Positions 33,521 through 45,262 of a DNA stretch of 64,000 nucleotides are shown one piece after another. The position numbers were made by a program, and so were the translations under genes. The notes beneath the pieces are model-generated. The model did no database searches, was not told the origin of the DNA, and was given only the letters and a program-made list of their open reading frames with translations. Every line of letters begins with the position of its first letter. The stretch's first letter is position 1. This DNA is from Aldrovandia affinis. Its lineage: Eukaryota > Chordata > Actinopteri > Notacanthiformes > Halosauridae. The stretch lies in the NCBI GenBank assembly GCA_029706075.1, contig JAINUG010000088.1, positions 3,053,501 through 3,117,500 of the forward strand. The letters run 5' to 3'.

Positions 33521-36088
33521 TACTGTTAGGGATATGGGGAACCAAGGATTAGGAACTTGTTGGCTGCAACTGAAGCATTTAACTTATGTGAATAAAGTTG
33601 CAGTCGGGTTAATGATACAAGCCATTATAGATTTCTTCAGGTTTAGAACACTTTTCGATTTATCTGACCTTGATTAAACATAATGCATACTGACAGATTT
33701 AGCTGCTTTTCAAAAACTTTCAAAAATATTGAACATGTTTTCTTTCTTTTTTTTTAGGAAGTTAGCTCATGTTAATTTAACTGTGTTTTCTTCATCATTT
33801 TTTATTGGATTACAATATAGTACACAGGAAATAAACCTCAATATATCACATTACAGTAAATCTTGTTCTTGGGCTCCTGTTCCCATTTGTCCTGTCACCC
33901 CATATGAAACAGAGCTGGTGGCAGCAACGTTTATCATAAAGAATCATTAATTCGTTTGTTGCGAAACATCGGATTATACATCATCCTCACCTGACAGGAA
34001 CAGGGAAACGTATTTGAGAGGGCAGTAACATGAGCACTGAGATCACAAAACATCACATCTAAAAAAAATAGAAAAGAATTGCATTATGTTTTGGTGTGGT
34101 GTGACTATTTTATCTCTGACTATATTTGTGTTGCTCTTTGGTTTGAGGTGTGTATTCTCCAGCATATGTCTGAAAAGTCATGGCACACTTCATGGCATGA
34201 TGGCTGTCACTCATCTGTGTCTCCAATATTATAGATTAATAGCAATAATGACAGTAGATAATGGATTGCCTTATGTAGCACATTTCATGATCTCAAAGTG
34301 CTTTACATTGAAGGGGGAGAGCTTTCTTCAATCACCACTTCAATTACCTGTCCTAGATCATAGTACGTCCCTGATGGATTGATTTATTACACTGGAAATC
34401 AGAGGAATGGAACAATGGAGTTCACAAGCAACCCACCAGGCTGTGACAGTCCTCCACCTCTGAAGTTATGTGTGGTTGAGCAGGCAGCTGCTGCTAAACC
34501 AGTTTCTGTGTTTTTGAATCTGGCAATGCCCATTGATATGCCAACGTGAAGCCAAGAGATGTGTTAAGTGCGCCACTCACCTGCTGATTCCAGCTTTAGA
34601 TATATTCTGTCCCTGAGATCTGATCTACACTCTATGGTTGGGTTTGCATTAAGGTTAGACAAACTGATTCTGGTTGTTGGGGGAAGAGTCTATGCACACA
34701 CCCTGCTATGAATTCCATCACTGCCCTCTGTTGTCCTGGTTGTGTAAATTGTGATCACAATCTAGAGTAAAGTTTGATTTTATCTTGGATTTATTCAATT
34801 GATTATTTTTGCCTTTAATTTCATGTGTGATAAAGTAGGCTTCCTGTTACCAGTGAAGGCAGAGTTATAGTGAATTAAAAACAACTCTTGGCATGTTTGA
34901 GCCTTGTTCGGTGTGTTTGATTCTCTGTCCCCTGCACAGCCAGAAAATGCCCTTTTATTCCTTACTTTGTATTATCTACACTCTTTGCTTATTTTTTGCT
35001 CCTGGGTGCATTCCCTGTGTTCCACAGGGCAATTTAAACAGTCCCAGGTGGACAGGCAGCGACAGCGATCTGGCAAATGGGAGATTTGCATCTGAAATAT
35101 ACCATCCCTTCCATAAAAACTATGCTAAAAATGATACAAATCAGAAAGTAAACATGCCAGTGTTGTATGTAACACCACCAGTATTTCTCCAATTATGCAA
35201 TGGAGCTGGATCAAATTTCCTCGGTCCAGGAATCAAACTTTGACCCCTTTATTTGCTGCTTACCACATATTACCACTGTTTCCCTGATCAGGTTTGGACA
35301 GCAGCATTGGGAGTTATGGTGCCTCTCAGCCGCATAAGTTTCATGGCACAAACGGGCCGCCCATGCCATCTGAATCAGAACATCCAATTAAAGGTTAAAG
35401 AAAGTATAAATGGCAACACAAACCAGGTGAGGATAGTAGTGCACTGAAGTAACCTTCAAAATGAAGAGCGCTCCTTTTGGTTTTCAGGAAGGGCATCTTG
35501 CATAAACAGTGGTTTGTTCTTGTACAACATGTCAATATTCCCTTTGTTTCTTTGTTCCTTGAGTCTTAAGCCAAATGGCACATTACCTTGTTTATTCATG
35601 TTTGTTTGCTCTTTGTGTGATGAGTTTTTGTGTTTCTGTTCAATCAGCATCATTCCAGATAAGGCCTTATCCAATAACTGGTTAGCAAGGGGCTCTCCTC
35701 CACAAGGCTGGATCACTGATTGGTTGGAGTTGAGAACACCTCTGAGTGTGTCAAGTTTTGATTGGTTGGAGCAAGAGCCACATGTGCTGCCAATGAGATG
35801 GGCTTGGGCCAGGTGACCTATTTGGAATCTGTCACATTCCTGACCTTTCACTGTTCAATTGTTAGTGTTCCACCATGACACCTCTGTACACATCCTAAAA
35901 ACCCCTCTTTCATCTGTTGCTCAATTCTAGGCATGGCAAACAGACACCTTGTGTTAGGCATCCTCTGTAGTTCTTTTTCTAAGCAAAACAAGGACTGATT
36001 AAAACAGAGGTTTTCAGATTTAAGGCAGGAATATATAAACGAATTTTGTCATGACAATCCCTGGACTACACTATAAATGAATGATCAT
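33521..36088. other. Unique stretch with one dispersed repeat
   Basis: At 34258-34381, ATGGATTGCC...CATTTCATGATCTCAAAGTGCTTTACATTGAAGGGGGAG matches the short copy at 25281-25320 and resembles a common teleost dispersed repeat. A T-rich acceptor-like tract ends at 33758 (TTTTTTTTAG), but no donor-bounded exon follows. Frames at 34893-35243 and 35456-35851 have no known domain. Confidence 0.4.
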
Positions 36089-36787
36089 TGTCACATCCCC
36101 CAGACCCCACAGGTTAAAATAAAACAAACACAAACACAAATCCCTGGACAAAACAATTAAAATCTAAAATAAACAAACAATAAAGAAAGCCCTGCCTCCT
36201 CGGGGAACACACAAAACCAGACAGCAGTTCACATTTAACACATATCAACCTCCCCAGGCACACACATCAACAAGACATCCAGAGACTAGAACCTTTCAGA
36301 GAGCGCTTCCCAAACCCATGCATACAGAGACACAGTTTTCAGTCCGAGTTCTCTTTTACCCCAAAAACACAGAGTTCTCTTTTCTTCAGTGAAACACAGA
36401 GACCCTCTCCACTCTTCAGTGAGAGTTCTCGGGCCGTTGTCCAGAAACACTCTCCACTGCCCGAGTGCGAGTTCTCTTCCAATCACACCGAGGGCGAGAG
36501 GCGGACCCTCTTTCAGGGCGCCCTCTTTTCTCGCTCTCTTTCATGATCGATCGGACGGACGGACGGATGGACGGATGGACAAGCATGCACGCAGACAAAG
36601 ACTAACTCTCTTGATTCACACACGTCAATGACAAAGACAAACTGATTCCCCACTCGCCCCACCTGCTCTTAAATAGGCTTACTTCCTGCCTGGCTCAGGT
36701 GGGACTCATGAGGCAATTACCAGTCTAACATTCACTCACCCAATCACAATCACTCACAAAAGCACCTCATGAAACCAATCCATTACA
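36089..36787 (-). mobile_element. Putative solo LTR of an LTR retrotransposon
   Basis: On the minus strand it would start TGTAATGGATTGGTTTCATG and end GGGGGATGTGACA, the 5'-TG...CA-3' signature. A TATA-like CCTATTTAAGAGC lies about a fifth of the way in (plus 36669-36681), consistent with U3. The internal tetranucleotide run (GGAC/GGAT)n at 36552-36580 lies within it. It is about 699 bp with no coding domain beside it. I found no clear target-site duplication, so the boundaries and the call remain provisional. Confidence 0.42.
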
Positions 36788-36869
36788 ATACATGTAGGTC
36801 TGCTTAGCAAATACGGTAGCCCCATTGAAACTTGTAATCTTACAGCCCACTCAGCTAAATTTTCACTGC

Positions 36870-36965
36870 TAAAAACCCTTGCTCAAGGTGCAACAGAAGC
36901 CTCCCATTCAGGGATTTGAACCCATGACCCTCAGTTAGTTCTTGAACCATTGTGCTTTAAGCTAA
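36870..36965 (-). mobile_element. SINE head fragment (family B-like)
   Basis: The minus strand shows a tRNA-like head with a B box reading GGGTTCAAATCCC (plus 36911-36922 core) and an A-box region AAAGCACAATGGTT. CACCTTGAGCAAGGG follows, as in the complete family B copies. The tail is missing or eroded. Confidence 0.65.
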
Positions 36966-36974
36966 CCATAACAA

Positions 36975-37122
36975 GTGGTTCTGTGTGGCTCAGTAGGTAG
37001 AGCAGCATGGTCTTGGCAACGCTTAGGTTGTGGGTTAATTTCCCACTGCGACCACATATAATGAAAAATATATGCATTCACTACTGTAAGTCGCTTTGGA
37101 TAAAAGTGTCTGCTAAATGGCA
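36975..37122 (+). mobile_element. tRNA-derived SINE (family C)
   Basis: The head GTGGTTCTGTGTGGCTCAGT carries A box TGGCTCAGTAGG (36986-36997). The B box has decayed to GGGTTAATTTCCC (37032-37044), having lost its CG. The tail TAAGTCGCTTTGGATAAAAG is shared with family B. The layout resembles fish SINEs with a GTGGCTCAGTNGGTAGAGC head. Confidence 0.82.
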
Positions 37123-37321
37123 TATATATTATATTAAGATACACTGGGCATCATCAGCTATACAAATTAGCTCCTGAAATGTAATCCATCTATCATTGTG
37201 TTTAGCGATGGTAAGATCATCTAAGGATGAATGGAAAAGATCTGAGGCAAATAATGGTTTCGAGAGAGGAAAAAGGACTACTCCACTAATCACACTCTGT
37301 TCTGTAGAAACCTGCACATCA

Positions 37322-37462
37322 AACACACACACACACACACACACAAACATACGCGCACACACACACATACACTCAAAAACACTCACACACACATACTCAC
37401 ACATAGGAACACACATATGCGTGCGCACACAGGTACAAACAAATGTGAACCCACACATTCAT

Positions 37463-37502
<40 letters not shown>

Positions 37503-37503
37503 A
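37322..37503. repeat. CA-rich array
   Basis: Pure CA runs (37322-37344 and about 37465-37497) flank degenerate ACACA/CTCACA sequence. The His/Thr and Cys/Val frames here are artefacts. Confidence 0.93.
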
Positions 37504-37785
37504 TATACCCACAGAAAATCCATACATCATATAATATCAAACTAGCAAAAATGAAATCATGCAGTAACAGTCACATGCAGTGACAAGCTGCCATGGATAA
37601 GGCCATCTGATTGTCTGAGTGTACCAAATTATGAAGGTAGTTTTTGGGGGCAAGTACCGAGTACTTTCAGAGCAGAAACTGTCTAGATGATCCTACAGTA
37701 GTTACTATCAGCACAGTGAGTCACTGTTCAAGTCTTCACTTCCACCCTTATCTTCACACACAATCTTAGATCATAAACATTTCAA

Positions 37786-37971
37786 ATGAACCGGCACAAA
37801 TCTTTTCCCCTTTGCGATCTTCATTATTCTCTACGTTCGCCATCTGCGGGTTCCTTCATTTACAAATCGGCAGCGGAAAACAATGTGTTTTGGGAAGAGA
37901 GCCTTTTACAGGACATGCTGGAGGATGATGCTGAGGATCTGTACTTGTTTGCCCCTATCAGCACTCGGTGA
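37786..37971 (+). other. Unassigned 61-codon ORF with acidic C-terminal patch
   Basis: An ATG-to-stop frame beginning MNRHKSFPLCDLHYSLRSPS. A charged segment, LLQDMLEDDAEDLYLFAPI, sits just before the end. The protein-like composition stands out among the short frames here, but there is no promoter, splice or homology support. It may be a scrap of a mobile-element or pseudogene exon. Confidence 0.15.
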
Positions 37972-39212
37972 TATCCGGAAGTGATGGGTACGATAATCTC
38001 CTGATATGAATTTTTCCGGTGGAACTAAATTTATCGCTGGTACACATCTGTGTGACACATGTTCCTTGGAATGTGAGATTGTTGTATTCTTTAGATTTTA
38101 GTGTCTGCAGTGGGTAGCGGAATTGGTTGATAATGCCTATCTTCGTTTTTTCCTGAAATATTTGCATGGGTACTATATTACATTGCTTGCATATCCTCAT
38201 TAAAATTCTTCTGGTTTATTACAGATTCATATTTTCTACAATGTTGAATATTCTTCTTTGTGTTCTACTCTTTATTTATATAAAGTACACACTAGTGACC
38301 AAAATGCCCAATGACAAGAATTTTTTTAACATGTAATTTGGCTATAAAAACAATAAAATACATTCTTAAATCAAAATCACATCAAAATGATTTACGATGC
38401 CAAAGCTGCACTTCATTTTCAAAGCCTACAGTACATGCTTCAAACAGTACTCAATCCTTCAGGCACCACAATGTGGAGGAGACTGAACTTGGTAAAATCA
38501 GTTAAAGAGTTAAGCAAAAGTTAAGAATTTGTAACCTCTCCATTTGATATGTTTTTGAGTCGTCGGTATGGTCCATGCTAATCCCATCCATGAAACCTTT
38601 ACAAGGGCCTTTCTGAGCCACTGCTCAGCCGTTCAGCTGCCTTTCCCAGAGAGATCATTCATATTTCTGTCAGGAGCTGCTCGGTAACCAGGGACTACTC
38701 TGCCCTTCAATGCAAAACCAGCTGTTAGATGCGTAAATTGGGATTTCATATTAGCAAAGGCAATGATTCACACATGCTAGGAAAGCCAGTATCACTTATT
38801 TTTAAATCATTTACAAAAAAGAAACCTTACACAACACAAAACTACGAGAGGAGGTGATTAGTGGATCAGTCCAAACTGGGGGACAATACTACTGTATATA
38901 AGGTTGATTTACAGCTAAGGTTCTTAACATGCTCTCATAACTGTCTGCAGCTGTGGGGGAAGGCGGGACTGAAAAACTCCAAGGTGTAATCAGCCATCAG
39001 AGAGAGGAAGTGGCGTGTCAGCGTTATAGCAATGGCTTCCCCAGAGAGACATCATTAGCAGCCTGAGGAGAGAGCATCCAAGTTGTAGCTTTTACATCAT
39101 AGCTAAATTGGAACTAAGAAAACAGTTACTCTAATTTGAGTGAAGCCTGTTTTCTGCTGTTGAATTTATTAGTACTACTACTAATATTTTTGTTGTTTTA
39201 ATTGCTGTTGCT
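37972..39212. other. Unique stretch; candidate conserved block at about 38555-38790
   Basis: 38555-38790 is repeat-free with balanced composition (GAGCCACTGCTCAGCCGTTC, GTAACCAGGGACTACTCTGC, AAATTGGGATTTCATATTAG) and no open exon. Conservation is a guess from texture. The remainder holds nothing recognised. Confidence 0.22.
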
Positions 39213-39297
39213 CTTCTTCTTCTTCTTCTTCTTCTTCTTCTTCTTCTTCTTCTTCTTCTTCTTCTTCTTCTTCTTCTTCTTCTTCTTCTTCTTCTTC
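39213..39297. repeat. (CTT)28 trinucleotide array
   Basis: About 85 bp of uninterrupted CTT (GAA on the other strand), flanked by GTTGCTCTT. The minus frame at 39181-39474 is a poly-Glu artefact. Confidence 0.97.
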
Positions 39298-41202
39298 AGT
39301 AAAAAGACCCATCCCACAGAGGAATGCTTGGCTTTCAGTCATGCTAGGACATAGCTGTTTTGTGGGTTGCACAGGTATCAAATGTGGCAAAAGTCCATTC
39401 AATCTGTACATTTTGGCACGCCTTCCAGGGCATCTCATCGAGAAGCTAGCAATAGAAGTGAAGCTTAAATGCATGCAAGTCTTTTTTCAAACCTCAGTGT
39501 GCATTATGTCTTGTCACCATAATCCCATTCTGAATTTGTAGCACTGGAAGACTGGCATAATATTTTATGAGGTGGGCAAATGTGGCACAGTCCATGTCCA
39601 ATGTGACCCTAAAATCCCTCCACTCAGAATGTACATTTCAGCTAGAGGCATGTCTCCACTAAAGAAAAAGCCCTCATTACTCGCCTCTCTCGTATAGTCG
39701 GTCCAGAACTGGCAACGATGCACGTTTTTATAAAAAGCATCTTTTGATTCTGGGAAGAGTAAGAGCCCTGAAGTGTAGCAGTTTTTTTTTTTCCTGACGG
39801 AGTTAATTATGCCCGGTAAGGTAAGGGGTTTTGAGAAATCTCGGCCAAGACGCTCAACTGGCCATGACGGCACTATTCAATGTACCCATTTTATTGAGGT
39901 TAGAAGATTTTTTTTTTTAAATGCTACTGTACGGTCGCAACTGAACCTTTTAAAGCCCTGTATGCTTGGAAGTGAACTCTGAAGTTTCTACACTTAACCC
40001 AGAGCACAGAAAATGGTTTGTCCAGACCTCAAATGAGCAGTTATTTCTGTGAAAGCATTTGAACCTTTTTGTAGATCTCCTGAGTATTCCTGATTTCTCT
40101 TTTATGACCATAATTACAATTAATTTGACATGTTTACAGGCTTGTTGTTCTTTTTATTTGTGAGAGAAATATAGTGTTCCATTCCCCTGGTTTATTCATC
40201 CCCTTTATTTATCCCCTATCATTATTTGCCCTTAAATTCAATGATAAACACAATGATAAACATGTGTCACATGATGAGTGCTTACTCAAATTAATCATAA
40301 TTCAAAATAATTGTGTTTGCACTGGGAAAAAAATATCACTTGGGTTTATTTTTAAGTCAAAGTTCAAGACAAATGATTGAGTCAACAGGCATGTTTTAGA
40401 CATAGACAAATGATGCAACAGCTGACAATAGATTTTATAGAAATGTGGAACCATACGTATAGGTACAGGATTATTCTATGGATATCAAGCCGAGCACATC
40501 AACGGATGTCATCAATGGTTGCCAGACTTGTTTGGCCATGTAGGGCTCGCACCATTACTCTTTCCCAAAAAAAAACATCACAACATTTCAATAAGTATGA
40601 CCAACAAAATAAAATGTTTGGTCAGAGTGAGTGCACCAATCCCAAAGCCGAGACTGTTTTGCATTTAAGAACTGATCAGACATTGATAACTGTTACTACA
40701 AAATATCTTTAAAAGTAGGACTGATTAAATGCAATACATTACATTCTCATGAGTAGAGAGGCCCCATCACAACCTGTCATTTTCACCACGACCAGTGGTC
40801 AACACTGCCCCATGTTAATCTGTAAATCCACTGTCAAACTGCTGTGGATTAAATCTGAACACACTGAGGAGCAAAATAATAATGTAGTCAATTTTTTGGG
40901 AATCCCAGTGACTAAGGAGGGATGCCAAGGAGGGATTCTTGTTCTGACAGTTTGGGGTATTAATGACAAATCTACCCTGACCTAGGCACAGCTGGCGGTC
41001 AGCCATAGCCTGTGACCACCTGAAATATGGCTGCCATCTTCTCAATTACCAATCATTAGTCAGAAAAACAAAACTGAGGAAAGACCAAAAAATTGGCAAT
41101 GCAATTTAAATGTTTCCATTTGTAAATGACAAGGCATGGTGAGCAGCCTGACACACATGTTCATGCATTACCAATCATGCACACACATACAAACATATGC
41201 GG

Positions 41203-41204
<2 letters not shown>
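39298..41204. other. Unique stretch
   Basis: Nothing recognised. The frame at 40377-40712 (111 codons, plus) has no known domain and no supporting signals. Confidence 0.4.

Positions 41205-41254
<50 letters not shown>
41205..41254. repeat. (CA)25 microsatellite
   Basis: A pure CA run. A shorter run follows a C tract at about 41671-41694. Confidence 0.96.
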
Positions 41255-41256
<2 letters not shown>

Positions 41257-43129
41257 ACACACACTGGCCTACTGGGCTTTAGCTACATATTAATGAATTC
41301 CCTCTGACCTACACCCTACCTCTATTATGTGGTCAACAGTAAACAACAATTTATCCAGTTCCAGGAAGTACCACACTACCTATACAACCAAAAATTATTT
41401 TGTAAATCTAAGCAAAGAGAGAGATATTGTGGAAAACGAAACAAAACAAAGTGAATGAAAAATAATTGATTGTCAAACTGTCATTTATCATTGTCATTTT
41501 ATTTTCCTGGTTCTTTCACCTGGTACAACGTGACTATTGTGCTCTTTGGTGTCACCTTTCACAGAGCACTATAGATATTTTTTTCCAGTTTACCTTTGCA
41601 GGTATTTAACAGGCAGTCTTTGCCAAGAAAACCACAAACTGGTTCCCCTGATTCACAAAGCGCCTCTGTCCCCCCCCCCACACACACACACACATGGACA
41701 CCTGTTTAATCTCTCATTGTCTGTTTACTGTAAGGGCTTTACAGCATAAAGACCATCTGGATATCTCATATCCACTCACCTTTGTCATTTTTCTAGATTA
41801 GAAGTAAACACCTGTGGTTGTGAGAGAAAGTGCTTGTGGTCCTAACATGGGATCCAGCTTCAGATTTCATCTTAGTTTAATTGTGAATAATACACTTCAA
41901 ATTGGAGGTGGTTACCCAGAGGCCTGTTTACATATGTCATTTCCTCATCCTGTGTATATCATGAGCTCCATTTATGAAGGGCTTTCAGGGCCATGCTGTG
42001 TCAAGGGCCGTTTCACACAGCTCTTTCTTCATATGAAACAATGGCAGTCCTGAGTTGAATCAATTAACCCCATACAGTGATGTTGTTTCTCATGTTATAG
42101 TAGTTTTGTTCAGTAGTTTAGGAAAATACTTTCCCTACCCCTTTCTGTACAACTTCTGTTTGGAGCAGGGGACACCATACATTGGATGGATGTTATTTAG
42201 GAAATATCTTTTCATCCTTTAGAAATGCAGCTCTTCAGTTTATACCTTTTCCATTTTTACACAGAGTCTATTTGACTCATTATTGTTGCTTCAAAATTAA
42301 ATTATTTGATGATGAAGCTTGTGGTAGGTAATCTGGGTGAGTTAATATGTCAGATCGCGTGTGCGACATAAGTTATTTAAGCCTATGTCATTGGCCAATG
42401 CACCTATTACGCTCACAAAGCATACAGTAATACCTGACCAAGGGGAAGAGAAATACTTCATTAGACCGGTGACATGTTTATTTCTACAAGTTACTTTTTT
42501 TAGACTCTTGAAGCCTCTCATGAAACCAGAGGAGAGGACGGTGGCAGGAGCTTGTCACTTGTTCAGTCACGCCGAGACTAATTCTTACCAAAATGACTCA
42601 ACTCTAACTTGGTACGATGATGTCAGAACTTATGCTGTGGGCACAGAGAATCCGTCGGCTGATGACCCGCGCCTGCAGAACAGGGATTCGTTCTGTTCTG
42701 CTCATTATTCACAGAGAGAAAAAAAGGGGTCCAGGGATACTTGAGGGCACTGTGAAGGAGTGCACAAAATGGACAAATAAAATCAATTTTAAAATTATTG
42801 GGTTTAAATGTCACTATTTAACATATTAAATTGTTTAGGATTTGTCTGGTTTACACATCCATGGTACCACTTTGTAATCATTAATTATTTATATTGTACT
42901 AAATAACAAGAAGGAGAAGGAGAAGGATGACACCTGTCTATTTTCATGATTTTTTCACAGGAAGTATATAGCCTCTGGTATGTCCAATTGCATGACCAAT
43001 TTAACATTGACATTGAGTGACCTCCTTGTGTAAAAGGCTTGAATGGGCTCTCTCTTCAGGAAATATCCCAGCTTGAGGGCCATGCACACTCATTAATTAT
43101 GTTTGAATTACTAAAAATATATAAATTGT
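41255..43129. other. Unique stretch
   Basis: The plus frame at 42361-42744 (127 codons, starting MRHKLFKPMS) is the longest non-repeat frame nearby. It shows no domain I know and overlaps a minus frame. No repeat family is recognised apart from a short GGAGAA run at about 42909-42925. Confidence 0.35.
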
Positions 43130-43256
43130 TGTGTTTTATTGTGGCTGAGTAGGTAGAGCATGCTGCTGACATTGCTTATGTTGTGGATTCAATTCTCACT
43201 GGGCGTGTGCATTCACTACTGTAAAACGCTTTGGGTAAAAGCGTCTGCTAAATAGT
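43130..43256 (+). mobile_element. tRNA-derived SINE (family C)
   Basis: A box TGGCTGAGTAGG (43142-43153), decayed B box GGATTCAATTC (43185-43195), then CATTCACTACTGTAAAACGC and the TTTGGGTAAAAGCGTCTGCT tail. It is closely parallel to 36975-37122. Confidence 0.8.
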
Positions 43257-44365
43257 ATATCTTAAATAAAATGTTTCTATTCTCCACCCACCACCGAGGA
43301 CCATACTCGTTTTTGTGATTGACATATCTTTCAAACGGTCTCTTGCTATCAGTCACCTATCAACTTGGGACGTTTGCCCACAGCTAATATGCAACATTCA
43401 CACAACGATGCTGATGCTCTGTTATATTGGTTAGATATTTCAACAGTATTACATTGAGTGTGGCAGGTTAGCTGGGACGGCAGGCAGTGGCTTCAGACAG
43501 TGGATCTTCATTATCTACAGGTCTCATTTTAATTGCGGCTGAGTTTAATTAAGGAAGCGAGCAGGGCCCAGTGCTGGATTGTCAGGGCTACCGCAGGTCA
43601 CAGTGGGTCTGGAAAAGCTATATCACAAGTCGGAGGACAGGGACGAGCCAAAATGAATATTTACACAAAGACAGTGAATCACAGAGTGCACGGGTTTGTC
43701 TTTCACTGATCCTGGCACCCCCATCTCAACATTTAAATCAAAACTGAGTGTAATAAAATAGTTAACTCTTTAATATAGCCTGATCCGACCACTCAAGCAT
43801 AACACAGGTGGCTGATCTGAAAGGAACAGGCGGGTTTTTCCAGTGTCGTTCCTTTTAGAGATGTAAATGTTTTCTCTCTTTTAGCACTTGTCACCTCAGG
43901 GACCATCTGACAACAGCCTTTCTTTTTCTTAACTAATAACAGGAAGTAATCATGGGTCATCATTGTCTCACAGTCTAATACCTTAATTCTACAATATGAT
44001 AGAAGGGTGTGGAATTTATTTCATAATATTATTATGTTGGTCAGTTGGGCTTAATTGCACAGTAACTATGGTAAAATCTGCTTGGTAGTTATATGTTATT
44101 ACAAAATAATGAATGGCAGACATCACTTGTGTGTTTCCTGTAGGCCATTTTAATTGCTTACTGTAAACCCTAGCCCTACCCCTAACTCCAACAGCACGTG
44201 GTCTCATACACTATACACATGCAAGAGTCAGATATGCTAAGCATTTGTGGGAGGGTGGGTGCATGCATATCATCATACACAATAATGTCCCCATCCATAT
44301 GTACGTAACTGGTGTTTACATCAAATGTGATAAATGGCATATATAATTCTTTATTATTAATATTA
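43257..44365. other. Unique stretch; candidate conserved block at about 43470-43720
   Basis: 43470-43720 is repeat-free and balanced, with TTTAATTGCGGCTGAGTTTA, AATTAAGGAAGCGAGC and a CpG-containing GACGAGCCAAAATGAAT segment. It has no open exon. Conservation is inferred from texture only. Confidence 0.22.
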
Positions 44366-44546
44366 TCCATTTCCATCCATCCATAATAGCCGCTTTTTTG
44401 TTTTGCGAGAGGCAGGAATACACCCTCAGGGATGCACACACACCATTCACTCACACACTCATACCTACGGGCAATTTAGATTTAGCCTCCATGTCTTTGG
44501 ACTGTGGGAGGAAAATACCCGGAGGAAACCCACGCGGACACGGGGA
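44366..44546 (-). mobile_element. SINE fragment (family A), head deleted
   Basis: Matches the body of the complete copy at 56665-57032: GAGGCAGGAATACACCCTC, ACCATTCACTCACACACTCA, TACCTACGGGCAATTTAGA, TGTCTTTGGACTGTGGGAGG and ACACGGGGAG. The tRNA-like head beyond ACACGGGGAG is absent. The tail side ends in CCAT repeats rather than the TCATC repeats of the complete copy. Confidence 0.85.
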
Positions 44547-44640
44547 GTATAGTTAATTCATCCGTAATCAGGAACGGTTTTTATCCAAAATGTATAGTTA
44601 ATTCATCCGTAACTTTTTATCCGTTAATTTATCCGTAACA
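44547..44640. repeat. 44-bp tandem repeat
   Basis: TATAGTTAATTCATCCGTAA occurs at about 44548 and again at about 44592. A third, degenerate TTAATTTATCCGTAAC follows at about 44624. It sits exactly where the truncated SINE stops. Confidence 0.75.
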
Positions 44641-45225
44641 CTGTGTAATGTTGGCTTTACTGCCACACTGATGGCTTTCGCTCTTTATGCGTACATGTCC
44701 GCTTTATTGTTTAATTTGTGTGTGGTTTAAAAAGTAGACACTGAAGTGCAGGCTCCACGCCACTGACCATTTTAAGCATTCAACTCTACCCTTACTCCGT
44801 CACGTCAGCAAAAGGAGTTTTTCCTGTCTCCACTATCCTCCCCCAGCCAGGTGAACGACACAAATCTAACTGAATGTAAATCCTGACATGGCATTTTCCT
44901 CCTCTTTAGTGAAGCATAAAATATTAATAAACTGTTATAAATTGAGTTTTTTAAGGGGTGGCAGGAGGTTGGGGGCTGGATGGGGGGAGTTGAAGAAAAA
45001 AGTTTAACCTGAGAGACCGGACTCAGCGTTCCCTGAAAATTTTCAAGCGGCTTAGAATCGCATGATGTTTTTGGCCTGGACTTGTTTTTTTCTCCTTTTT
45101 TTTAAGGTAGCAGGCGCCTACAACGTGATCCGATTCTGGCCGGCGCGCATACACCGGTCCCGGGGGACGCCTCCCGGCCTCCGTCGCGCCCACCACCCCA
45201 CCCCGCCCTGCACCCCACCCCAAAT
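44641..45225. other. Unique stretch
   Basis: Sequence becomes GC- and C-rich near 45125-45215 (CCGGCGCGC, CCCGGGGGACGCC) but without a defensible exon. Confidence 0.35.
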
Positions 45226-45231
45226 CACACA

Positions 45232-45262
<31 letters not shown>
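45226..45262. repeat. (CA)n microsatellite
   Basis: A CA run with one ACT interruption, following C-rich sequence. Confidence 0.93.

Noticed and set aside
33740-33960. Exon after a T-rich acceptor-like tract at 33758
   Set aside because: No donor bounds it, and the translation is hydrophobic low-complexity sequence with no family.
42361-42744. 127-codon plus-strand frame
   Set aside because: No recognisable domain or supporting signals; overlapped by a minus-strand frame.
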